From: Enoplolaimus lenunculus
Lineage: Eukaryota; Nematoda; Enoplea; Enoplida; Thoracostomopsidae
Direction of reading: 5' to 3'
Length of the DNA: 64,000 bases
Assembly: GCA_030248215.1 (NCBI GenBank)
Contig: JASANG010001181.1
Coordinates: 62,001 to 126,000 of the forward strand
Numbering within the stretch: the first letter of the stretch is position 1; the number at the start of each line of letters is the position of its first letter. Position numbers and translations under genes: made by a program. The notes beneath the pieces were generated by a model. That model saw only the letters and a program-made list of their open reading frames with translations, did not search any database and was not told the DNA's origin. Below, piece after piece: positions 1-12,400 of the stretch.

Positions 1-239
1 TTCACGCGTGCAAGTTTTCGTAGTGCAAACTCGCAGCTGCGTTGCCAGCTGCAAGCATTGCAGCAAATATTTCGAACAAACGTTGCACGCGCGGATTAGG
101 CTACCCGCAAACACCAGCAAGATAAAAGCAAGCGAACAAGGAACCAGACACAACGCACAGCCTAGTGATATCATTTTTTCTAACCATAGCTCAAGCGTGC
201 AACGCCAAAACCGCTATTTTTGGCCCAAAAGCCACTTAC

Positions 240-444
240 TTAACCGAAGGCTTGTTGAACCAAACCCAAGTTTCAGGAAATTCAGTTCGAATTTTTGCCA
301 CCTTTGAACCGCCACCTCTTTGCTTATCCGCGGCAGTAGTTCGTCCACGGGCAAGAAGAGGCACAGGACCACGGGCACCGTCCAGTGGAATAAATGCGGA
401 CGCTTCCGGTAAAAATGCGCCGCCGCCCCTGCCCCCTGCGTAAA
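240..444 (-). CDS. cd109-like: Alternative bait exon C
   Basis: A 205-base exon, phase 1 to phase 2, opening after TATTTTCAG and closing at GTAAGT. It encodes a Gly/Arg-rich start YAGGRGGGAFLPEASAFIPL, then a segment with ARGRT and KQR, and ends KIRTEFPETWVWFNKPSV. It is much more GC-rich than its surroundings. The constant exon that would follow (phase 2) is not in the window, so further versions may lie to the left. Confidence 0.85.
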
Positions 445-3400
445 CTGAAAATAGTCATATATTGGCTAATATTGAATAATATATGTAAGACGTTAACCAA
501 TCCAACAGCCAACAAACTGTTTCATGTTGACAGTTTCATTTTAAAGAAACAATATTGTAGTCGTTTTTCTCGGTGCCAGCACTCAACAATCCATATTCAT
601 CTATACGCTGCTCGAACCCGTAGCCAAGGAAGAGCAGGGGGTGCGTAGCCCCTGAAAATTTTTGACCCCCCAGAAAATTTTCAATCTTGCTTGTAAATCA
701 TTGAAAACCCTTGTATGCCCCTCCTGAAAAAATTCTAGCCCCCCTCTAGCACGGAGAACTGGCTATGGGTGTGACGCCAATGCAAACTCACACACCCACG
801 CGTTTGTAAACCAGAGATACATGAAGGTGACAAAAAATTAAACCATGCATTGTCGTTAGTAAATATGTTGCCAGAGTCAGTAAGCGCCGGCAGGGGCTGG
901 TACTTGGTCCAAATGCATCCCATAAGATATTAAAAATCAATATTTTTATATATAGGTAAGTATAAGAGTTATTTAGAAAATTGGCTGCCGCAACAACCAA
1001 TGGCGGATCCATGGGGGGCCACCCCGGCCGTGGCCCCCTAACAGCATCTCGACAAAAATTCTATTGCAATTTTGGGACAATAGTTCGTGGTTTGTGTATG
1101 GGTCAAAAGTAAGTTTATTACCTGTGAAATTTTGGCCCCCCCATTTTGAGATCCTGGATCCGCCACTGGCAACAACTTATGTAGAAGTCCTATGGACCCT
1201 GATTGCGCCATGGGCGCCAATCTGCTCTCAAACGTGGGTAGGGGTCAATTCGGTAACTTAGACCTGATCGCACTGTCTACCAGAAGTATTGCGCCGCCCT
1301 TATCAGTTAGAAAATTTGGCTGTCACTTATTATCTTTATGTGCTAACTGATACTGTTAACATATATATTTTAGTTCCGTTTGCACAATAAACAGTTCAAT
1401 TTGTTTGATGGAAAAGTTTTATAGTCTTGGTTTTTATTATTAATCAAATGTAATTCAAATATTTATTAATAGTAAATTAGGTGCGTTAAACCAGTGATCG
1501 AACGCAAAAAATGACGCAATTCAACTCAGCGCAAAACATAATTTAAGCCTAAGTACTCTATGAGGGTTTAGAGTCGTGAAAACTATGGCACTACTAAATG
1601 TAACATGGGCTGACGTTTGTACGATTAAGCGTATATTTCAATCAGGTATATATATAGTTCGAGGGAAGGGTGACATTGAATAGAATCTCCGTGGCAGTAG
1701 TTTGAATCTCACGGTGACAAACCAAATCAACTCAATTTCAGATGGCTAACGCAAGTATTTCTTAGTAGCAATCTTCCAAACCAAATACTCAGAACTATTA
1801 AGGCAGTTGCATAATAATTAACTATTTTAGAATTGTATTTTTACGTCCATAACAATTACCTTGTGGGTCTGGGTAGTTCCTTTAGAGCAACAAGTTAAAA
1901 CAAATGCTTAAGAAACACAAAAATTGAGGCTCGACAACCCAAAAACACAAAATCGAGTTTCGGAAATCCAAATAGAAAATGCAAACATGACTACAGTTAC
2001 CCAAATAAGCAAATAACACCGTTTTAAATAACCGACATACTCATACTTGATTTTCCTCGTATTTTCCACTGTGTTTATCATTTAATGCCATGCTAGCAAT
2101 ATCAATGGCCAATATTATGAAATGTATATAGCAACTATCACTTAGTGAGTAATAAGTTTGCAAACTCCCTATTTCAGTTACTTACCAAGACCAGCTGGTG
2201 GGTGATATGTGCTACACACATTTGTGAATACGGGCCAAGATTCGAAGAGGACAATGAATACAAGAAGAGTTTGCCAATTATTCATGGTTGCGTGGTACAA
2301 AATGCATAAAGGCGCGTTCCGTTTTTGCCTTACCCTGCCACACTTTTGAAGACAGATCACACATCCGGGTAACGTTAACTATAACAGCAGAATCTCGATA
2401 TCTTTAAAATATAAAAGAAGGGTGAGACAAAAACACAGTACGCGCTGAGTGCACGCGTTTGCAGAATGTACCTAGTTGCATGCCATGTTCTAAGGGTCAT
2501 CAACGACCAACAGGTAATTGGTATCATAGCCATAAGATAATGGATCCATGTGTACGCAATAAACCAAGACGCGTAGTTAGGAATACATGAGATTTAAAAT
2601 GTAGATATTTCATAGTACATCCTGTTAAAACTGCTTTTTCTTGTTTGTTTAGAAACTTTGCACGAGGATATAATCAACCTATCCTTGCAATGGTATGGTA
2701 TACACCACTGACAATGGCGGATCCATGGGGGGGCACCCCGACCATGGCCCCCCCAACAGCATCTCAACAAAAATTATATAGCAATTTTATGGCAATTGTT
2801 CGTGGTTTGTGTGTGGGTTAAATATAAGTTTATTACCTGTGAAATTTTGCCCCCCCCCCATTTCGAGATCCTGGATCCGCCACTGACCACTGAATAAATC
2901 TCTGGCTTATATAAAACATTGTGGTCTGTTAAGTATTTTAACTCGGGTAATAGGCGCCAATAAAAAACTATTTCACAGGTTTTATTAAATGGTAAAAAAG
3001 ATGTTTGGTATGCGACAAATATACTACCCGAAGTCGATATATTTTCTTATTCGGTAACTTGCCTAACAAAACAAGTCGTAAAAATACTAGTAATGCAAAA
3101 TGAAACCGGAAAACATCTTTAAACTTTATAGTTGAAAGACCTTATCCGCTTTGGAGTGGCTCAAAGTTTCGCTATGCAGTTTATCAAAAGCTCACAATAC
3201 GTTTGCCTATTATAAAACAACTGAATACTAACATAATATTGAAGTATTTACAACTGTTCGTCTAAAAGCTGCAAAATTATTAAACATCGAAAAGCATTCT
3301 TATCAAATGGAAGCTCCTGGATCCTATACTGTCATTGTGGACTGCGAATAGGGATCTCAAACTAACTGCAACGGTCCAAGACAGGGTGCGACCGGATATC

Positions 3401-6400
3401 CGGATCGGGTTTACTATCCAGCGAACACTGCTACGCGTATCCGGTTTCGGTGTCCGGAATAAACCTACCGGATGCCGGATATTTACGGTTGTGTTTCCGA
3501 ATATCATAAGACTGCTTTTTACAAGTGAGCGTCTGTAACATCTTGCTGCGATTACATTTCTGACCAAGTCAAGCAGTTCAAGTTTTGATACGTTTCCAGC
3601 TACTTTTCACTTATGTAAGCGACAAGAGTTGAATGCGTTTTTGCTTTGAATAATTTCTTTTATCAGTAGCAATTATGATCTTTATCACAGACGAGAACCT
3701 TGAGCACGCTCAAATACAGTGAAAAAATAAATTATTTTAACATACGCAATTTCTGGTTTTCGGTTCCTGTTCTGATAAAAAATTTAATATCCGTATCCGG
3801 TTCCGGTATCCGCTGAATAAATATCCGGTCGAACCCTGCTCCAAGTCCAAGGGGCATGGGAAAATTCGTTCCGAGATGAATAGTTTTTTACAGACTTTCA
3901 TTATAACTTTAGTATCCAGTATACAAAACCAAATATCCATACTATGATAAGATTAATAGCGCAAAAATTAAAGTTTAAAGCATTGAACGAAACACGGAGA
4001 AAGGTTAATGTTTATGTTGTATATTTTGGTCAAAAATAACAAAAAATCAAGAGCGCAAAATTATTCTTAGGTTGGATTGTCAGTAATTTTTAGGGCACAA
4101 GTACAACCAAGAGTTAATAATTCGTAGGGTTTGGCACTTTTACCAAATTTCAACATTTAAACTTGATTAGAAAAGTAACTCTGAATTATTAAGCAGTATT
4201 TTACAGGTTCCTTGGTAATGTTACTTTGACGAACGTAACAGTAGTATACGCATATTCCTTAGCCTAAGCCTAAGCCTAAGCCTAAGCAATAAATTAGTCT
4301 AAAGCTTAAGCTTACCTACTCAGCGACAAAAATGGATCTTCCCTCAAAGTAGGATGGGTCCTAAATTTACTAAAATTTGACATCAAATTTTTTACGTATG
4401 TAAAAAACTGTCGCGAATGCACCCTTGCGGAATGGAGTGGTGAATTGTACCCTGTCGAATCTGGCAGCCAAATCCAAGTTTCAGGAAATTTTGTTCGGAT
4501 CTTCGTAATTCGATTTGATCGTTTTGACGCTGGCCCGTATGCTTCACTTATCGTCCCTGTATTTATTCGTCGGTTAACGCCAAATCGAGCCGTTGGAATA
4601 AAATCATCTAAACCGAAATGTACGGTGGTTAGAAGTGTACGTCATGCCCTGAACAATCAGTCGCCCCCAGTTGACCAACTGGGTCATCCCAAATACGAAT
4701 TGCTATTCAACGCAGTCCAAGCAACTACCAGAACAAAACTAAGTATTCCACCAATAATATTGCAGCAAACACTTCTTTTGCTTTTTCATCCGCCAATCAG
4801 TGTTAAGCGGGTTTTTTCAGTAGTCGATATGGCCGCTCCTGTACAACAAAGCCAAGGTGAAGACGGTGGGCCCAGCTCCCCCCCTAGAAAATTTTGGGAC
4901 CCCGTAGAAAGTTTTCAATTTTGCATGTAACTTATTGAAAATTCTTGAATGCCCCTCCTGAAAATTTTTTACCCCCCTAGCAAGGTGAACTGGCTACAGG
5001 TCTGTGTTCACAACAATAGATGGGACTACAAGTACACTTGATATCTAATCAAATTGCATCGGATATATTACTCCTACCGTGACATTTTCAGTTGTGTGTA
5101 GAACGTTTCGTAGTTAGCAATAGGTCCTCAAACAAGTTAGTTCAGAATGAAGATAATTAAAAAATTCGTCGAGTATAGTAGACGGGTCGGCTAATTACAA
5201 TGCTTTCATTTCTTTAAAACAAAAGTGAACTGATGAAGCGAAAACTAATGATACTTGCTGCTATATTAAAATTTTAAAGTTGACTTGAGACAAACATTTT
5301 ACGGATATAAACGCCGATTTTAATTGATTGCAAGTTTATAGAAGTAGAAATTTGCGAAAATTCGACAATTTTCATATGCGTTAGCTTAAGATACATATTT
5401 CGCGAATTGCGCGGTGCGTTCATACAATCGACCCGATTTTTCACAGGGCCACGCCCGCGATACGTTTTTTAAGTTCTCAAACAGAAAACAAAAATAAAGC
5501 ATCAAATCAACTTTTACGCATATAGTAGCAGATTCAGAAATTTTTGACTGGGGGAGTGAAATTGCAATATAGTCACAACTGATTTTGTTTAAATATCAAC
5601 ACAATGCAATAGTTTTGTCGGGAACGGTGGATGCAGTAAACATTTCATAGTTCCATGCCTCACCGCCGCTACCTTTAAAATTTTTGCATATACAGCAAGC
5701 AGTAATAGCACCACAGGTAAAACTTGCTAATGTACAAACGCCAACAGCTGCAAAATCTCAACGAAATTGAACGAACAGCACAAAAGTGAAAAATTCGTTC
5801 GGACGGAACCTTACAATTTACCGTTGCCTAACCCCCTCTTGGTTTAACCCTGTTCGTGTTTACATTTTATTATCGCAACATGATAAAATTTATCTTATAT
5901 CAGGTTATGATGGGTGACTTGCGAAAACGTTCGTTATTCCAATTAGCAGTTACAGTACTCTAAGCCTGAGCTCACTATGGATGACGTTAGGTTCAAAAAA
6001 TAAGTAAAACACGGTACCGGCTGCGGATTTTGGTCTTCGTTATCCTCCAAGGTGTATGGAGGTCACAAGTAGGCAAGCGTAACGTACACAACCATTTCAC
6101 TTTGAACACAACTGTTCCAGTGACATTCAAAATATTCTCGCTGCTAAGATCTCGTTTGCCTTAAACAATTTAGGTGGAGAGGGAAACGGGCAAAACTAAT
6201 CCTGCGATTCCCGCAAACATCATTACAAATTGGCTATAGCACCTATGACAAGTTTTAAGTGATCCTTTACAGTATCCCTTAACATTTACGCCTAGGCTAT
6301 GCTTCAGAAGCATAATACCTATGTTTAACCTTTGACGTAGGAGAAAGCGTAGTCCTACTTAAACCTTAAACGTGGGAGAAAGTGTATATACCGTAGGCAA

Positions 6401-9400
6401 TCTGCTATTCAGGCCAATTACTAATTGGTGTAGGCCAATCTGCTATTTTGTGTAATCACAGTTTCGCCTGGACTAAACTACAACTGAACTTATTGACCAA
6501 TCGGATATTATTTGGACAGACGAAATACCGATAAGCAATCAGTGTGCAATCGCTATTGGCCCATGCAAATCTGCTATTCTCCTGCGTAAAATCACTATTT
6601 GGCCTGAATAGCAGATTGGCCTACGACATATACAAGAACATGATATGAAAATAGGTTTCAAACGTGTAAACACTTCTGTTTATCAATAACAAATGAAAGT
6701 TGACTATTCCAATTAACCTATTTCCGATGTGTACCTATAATTTTTCGACTTTAACACACATGCAGAATAATTGGTATCACCACAAATCATCGCCAACCAG
6801 CTCGTCGACCAACAACGTGGCGGTTAGGGCGAGACTTCGTGTGCAATAGGTTTAGTTTAAAGACAGACGAAATTTAAGTGTCAGATAAGACGTAATTTGC
6901 CTGTTGTAAAAAAATTCAACCAAAAAGATTAAGCGCTGAGCGCCGTGACCCCTAGGCACCGTCGCAGTTGTTGCCGTGACAACACACATATATCGTGTGA
7001 AACACCTATCTGCAATTCCAGTTGGCAACTGGGACATCTTAAGCGCAAATTGTTGTTCAACGCAGCCCAAACAACTACTGGAATGCAAACTGATTTTGAT
7101 TATAGGATTGAGTACAACGAAACTAGAATAGTTTTAGTAGTTGTTTGGGCTGTCAGCTATAAGCAACAATTTATATGTATACGAGCTTGTCGAGAACTGG
7201 AAAAAATAGCTGTAAGGGCAGGAAATATTATACTGTAGTTCACAATTGAGAATACGGTATTAACAGATAACCATGCAAATGCAGTAAGCTATAGCAAACG
7301 TCGAGGCAATAGTTTGCAGTAACGCACGATGTTTAAACTAGCCGTAGCCAGGCGGGATCAAGGGGAAAATTTTCATTTAAACACAAACTTTATACACATG
7401 TACACAAGTATTATGACCATTTCAAATCAAAATTTTAACTACGCTGGTGACCAGTGATGTAGTTAGCGGAGGCTATGGTCAGACCTCTGTTTGCAATTTT
7501 TGTAAATAAGTTTTTAGATACTTTTTTTAGCTTGTAACACAACAACGCTCACCTTGCTAAAATTTCGCAAAACATAACCCATCTTTCCAAAATCCTAGCT
7601 ACGCCCATATATATATATTAAAATGTGCTGTGAAGCTCAAAATGGAAGCACTAACAGTACCCTGGGCCTATATCTGTGTCAAGCCATAGCCATGTTTCCG
7701 GAAATCTTGATCGTACTACTGGAACTTGATCTTCCATGGAAAACGCTTGGGATTCCGCTACTGTTACAGGGGCAACACGTCTGCTATCAACTGAGGCAAA
7801 CGAATCAACGCCAAACGCTCCAAAAGAGCTTCTAAAGCCTACAGGGCCGATCCCAAACCATGGGTGAATCCCTGTAACGTTAAACGCGTCATTAATGCGG
7901 GATACTTTTAAGAAAAACGGCCTGAATGTAAATTTTCACACATTTATGTCTTAAAAGAGGCACCCAACATATATGTCTCGAATTCGAAGCGTTAACTAAA
8001 ATTTTTCAGTTTTCAGAAATAGGGTCATAAAATTTGTTCAGCGAACTCAAAACGTTTTCTTCTGCAAATATTTAAAACCGATAAGTATAAAATTGAAGAC
8101 ATAATTTTGTTAATTTTGAAGACATAAAAATGTTCGTTCGGAATGCCGACTCTCAAAACAAGAAAAATTACAAGCTCAATCAAATCGCGTAATTTTATAT
8201 CCTTAAATATGTCTAAGCGATAAATTCGCAGTAAAAATTGTTTGAATATAAGACATTTATGTTTTAAAAGCATATCAGACACGAATATATTGATATTTCG
8301 GTGTTTTAAGACTTGATGTTCCAGCTTCAAAATATTAAAAAATATACGTGTGACACTGATAAACTTGCTGTGCGGCGACGAAAGTCTAAAACATTTTGAA
8401 TAAATCTACCTTGCTAACAGTGAAAACCGTTAAAAGAACAATTATTGATAGATTTGAGCTCCTAATTGGGTTTGAAAGGCAACCAAAATAAGGTTAAATA
8501 AAATAGAAAAACAGTAGTACGGGAGGAATTTTTGCCTTCTATCAAACTAACGTAACTGTGACGGGCAAAGTGTACAAGTACCAGAAACGGTATTGGCAAA
8601 ATTTGTTGCACGTAGAATTCATGAATCATTAGAAGAAAAGCATTTTTAAACATTTTTCAAATACTTATACTACCACAGTCAGTATTTCAAATGATCATAA
8701 CACCTATTTACCAACTTGTAAGTAAACAACTCTATGTGACACAAGATTCATACAGCTGTTGCCATATCCTGCAATTCTGTTATACATTGACGAGAATATA
8801 GCAATTAATTGGTTCGAAAGTTACAAAATCTAACACCAACTGACCATAGGTGCTAAGCACATTTGAAAATACTGGCCGAGTATTGAGAACTCGTGAAAAA
8901 AAGACAATTTTTTGTAAGGTTTGTAACGTTGCAATAAAATGTCAAAACAAACTCGGTTTAACAAACATTGGTCGAGTTTCTGAAACGTTACCTAAGTATT
9001 TACTTAAGTTACACTTAAATAATTACTTAAGTCGCCGACTTAAATGAATACTTATATTTTCGACCAAAAACTAAATGCCAAATGTCAGCCATTGTAACGA
9101 AAGAGTAATACTTTTGCTTTAAGGAGGCGCGATGAGCCCACAATATCAACTGGGGCCAGGTTTGTCTGCCTTAAAGGTTAATCTATAATATATCAAATTT
9201 AATCAGCGACTTAAATATTTACTTAACCTAAGTACGCTTTTATAAACGACAAAATGGATAAGTAATTGCTTAGCACGTACGTTAAGTACTTAGTCGTGCT
9301 TAAGTAGGGTTTCAGAAACCCAGTCATTGTCTTTAAACCATGATAAAATTTCGAATAAGAACATAGTTGAGTCAAATTTAACGCTAAAAAATGTTCAAAA

Positions 9401-12400
9401 TGTCAGTTTGCCTAGAGGCAGAAATAAGGGATGACTCCTCAACCATAATGGTGGCGCTATGCTTGTCGTGCCGCGGTGTCCGAGACCGCACCGTGACACA
9501 CGGTGACAGACAGCACCGGATGTCATCTAAAGGATAGCGCCACCCTTAAGAAGGTGGCACTATATTTGTCGTGTGGCACCGTCCGATATCGTACGACTGT
9601 ACGAGAATAATTCGCGTACGATATAACACGGTAGCGTACGACAACGAACGGCGACATAGGGTGATGTACTTTGACGTACGGTGACGAATGACGATGAAGG
9701 CACTTAAATATTTTTTAAAAGAATAGCGTCACCTTAACTGAAAAACGCTACGCAAATGAGGAGACTCCGTCAATAAAGGTCAATATTTCGTTCATAAATG
9801 AACCGTGATGGACCTTAACCACACTGAGTTAATAAGTAATATCAAGAGTGGATGATCACTGTTATAAACAGTGATCATCCACTGTTGGTACATATATACT
9901 ACGGCAGAAACCATACAGTTCGGAGCGCAGGCAAGATTTTGGACCAGGAGATTACGTTCGATAAAACTTTCGCAGAGGTTTTGTATATTATCAACTGAAA
10001 ATTGCACGAAACCTTGTAGGCTAAAATTACAATGGGGACAGGCGTCTACGCTCCGCGCTCTTGATCTCATCAACTTCGATTTCAAAATCAACAAAAAGGT
10101 ACAAATTAAAACTTTAGATGCTCATTATAATGACTGGGTATCTGAAATGTTATATCTTCCATGATTAATTACTTAAGAACGCTTTTAGAAACAATAACTT
10201 CTCTAGAAAGTACTCAAATTATATGTAAGTTGGTGACTTTAATAGATATTCAGCCGTTAGGTAATTTGCAGATAGAAGTAAAATGCTACTGATCAAGGAA
10301 ATTGTTGCTGATGCAAAGATTGTCAAATATACACTGGAGTAACGGCAAGCAATACGTTCAGAACGAGACGTGGGGAAGTGAATTTCTCTTTTCCCTGTTG
10401 AAATTTCAAACCTAATTACAATTTTTACCCATGTTAATTTTAGGGACTGCCCGCTAATCTAAGTCTAAACCAAAGCCGAAGCCTAATGGTCAGACTAACC
10501 CAATCCTAACGATAAGCCCCTAAGCCTAATCATAAGCGTTCCAGTCTCTACGTCCTCTAGTCTCTAAAGTCCTGCAGCTTCAAAGTCCCACAGTGTGTGC
10601 CTATTTCGTAGTGGGCAGACTCCTATAATAAACATGGACCAAAATTTGAATTATGATGTCATTCAAAACCATTACTGACGTCAGAATAACGCGTGTATCT
10701 CACAAAGTTTCCCCGGTTTCTTTCAAAATAACATCAAAATCTTGCGAGAAGCAGGTCAAACAAAACAAGGGGCTTCGAGCAAAAGCAAAACTTTCCGATG
10801 GCAGCATCGGGGCGTGGGATCCGGTCCCGTGCACTCTTGCTGTGACACCAGTAAACAAACTGAATGGGGGACTGCAATGGCACCAAATTGCGTTGCTCAA
10901 ACACTGTTTATCATAATTTATTACCAAATGGCGAAAGCCTTACCTTGACGTTCACAATGGTCGTAGACCAGGGCATCGGTCAGCGTAATCATTCCAGATT
11001 CCTGAAATTTCTTAGAATACCTAAATTTGTTAAAAGTTGCGGACGAATCTTTAACAATAATCGGAAAACAATGATGGAATGGTCGTTGTAGCTATGTAAT
11101 TTTTCAAAATTTGAATAAGACATTACTCAAATTTCAGACAATACTTGTTAAAACTTTCCAGTCAAAGTTATTTATATATGCACTAATAGTCGGTCGCCGG
11201 AAACAATTTAAATCATCTTACAAATTAACACAATTTGTCTTAAAATTCTGCCATCGAATAAAAATTACACAATATATTTAAAATATTCACTACAAATTGT
11301 TAAAAAATTATTCGCATTAAAAATTACTTAAAATCGAAAGATCTTTTAACCAAATTTTGATGTGTTTTAGACAAAGTTTTGCAAAAACGATTTCGATCTA
11401 AGTTAACAAAACAGGATTTAAAAATACTCTTTACCCGAATAATACTGTCGGCATCGGATCCACTGATAAACCAACGACCGGGCCAAATAATGCTTCGTTT
11501 ACCTCGGAAGAATGGGATTGGGCGTGGCTGTAGCGAATTGTAGCGGGCGATTTCACCTTCAACCTAAAACAAAATACTTAAAATAGTATTTGAAAGCAAC
11601 ATTTTACACTGAGAATTATTCAATCAGCTTTACCAAGACTTCTGGAAGGCAAAAACGGGCAATACATAGCGAAAATATAACTTTGAAGACAAGAAGTTAA
11701 CATTTTTGGCTAAAAGATGCATAACATCAAACTTTCACACTGGTTAACAGGTAAGAGCGCCGGCACTCAATTATAGGTGTTCGAATTATAACCATTTTAT
11801 CAATGCATATATATCCGCTCTAAATAAAGAAGCTGAAAGCAAATAGTGTTTCGCTTGTTAGAAATTCTAAATCTGATTTTCTATATTTTCTGGGCTCCGG
11901 GACTCCGAACAAATATCTTAGTGTGCCCACGGATCCTTCCAATCTGTGTGCCGGCGCCCCTGTAACTAAACAGCAAATAAGTCCTGTTTACATAGCGAAA
12001 CGTTTTCTAAATATTCACCGCATGTCACAGCTGCCTTGCAAACGAAAAGCTTAGAACAATAAATTATTCATGCAGCTAGACCCTCTCATACTTCCTTCCC
12101 TGTTATTAGGGCCCCACTGTAAGACTTACAAGACCCTGTGTGATATCGTTTCCGGTTTTCAACAACTAAACACTTTTGTCAACAGCTAACACACCAACAA
12201 ACGAATCCGGATCCGCCTTAACTTTAAGTTCAACTTCGGTTTGAACGCCGTTCTCGTCGAACGGTTCGACTGACGTTGGAGAAATTTGAATTGAAACCTG
12301 AAAAAAAATTAAAGTGTTTTAATTTATTAGGAGATTGTTGGCTTGAGTCAAATAAATAACCACAGCATGGGAAAAGATGTTCTTTGCTCTTGTACACTTC

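Noticed and set aside
4445-4930. 161-codon open frame on the plus strand, resembling a second one at 165-443
   Set aside because: Both lie antisense to bait exons B and C; the likeness comes from the shared minus-strand FPETW coding sequence, and the rest runs into a repeat.
240-7871. Three separate duplicated thioester-family genes or pseudogenes
   Set aside because: No other exon of the gene is repeated near any copy, and phases and lengths fit alternative exons of one gene. Genes off the left edge cannot be excluded.
10700-10927. Open frame next to exon 16 on the minus strand
   Set aside because: It lies within the intron after exon 16 and matches no family; the real exon is in another frame at 10944-11001.
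12169-12171. A donor (GTTTAG) after AVDKS that would splice out the TAG
   Set aside because: The sequence after the TAG continues the same strand in the same frame and ends at a strong GTAAGT donor; no acceptor explains joining into LLKTGNDIT.
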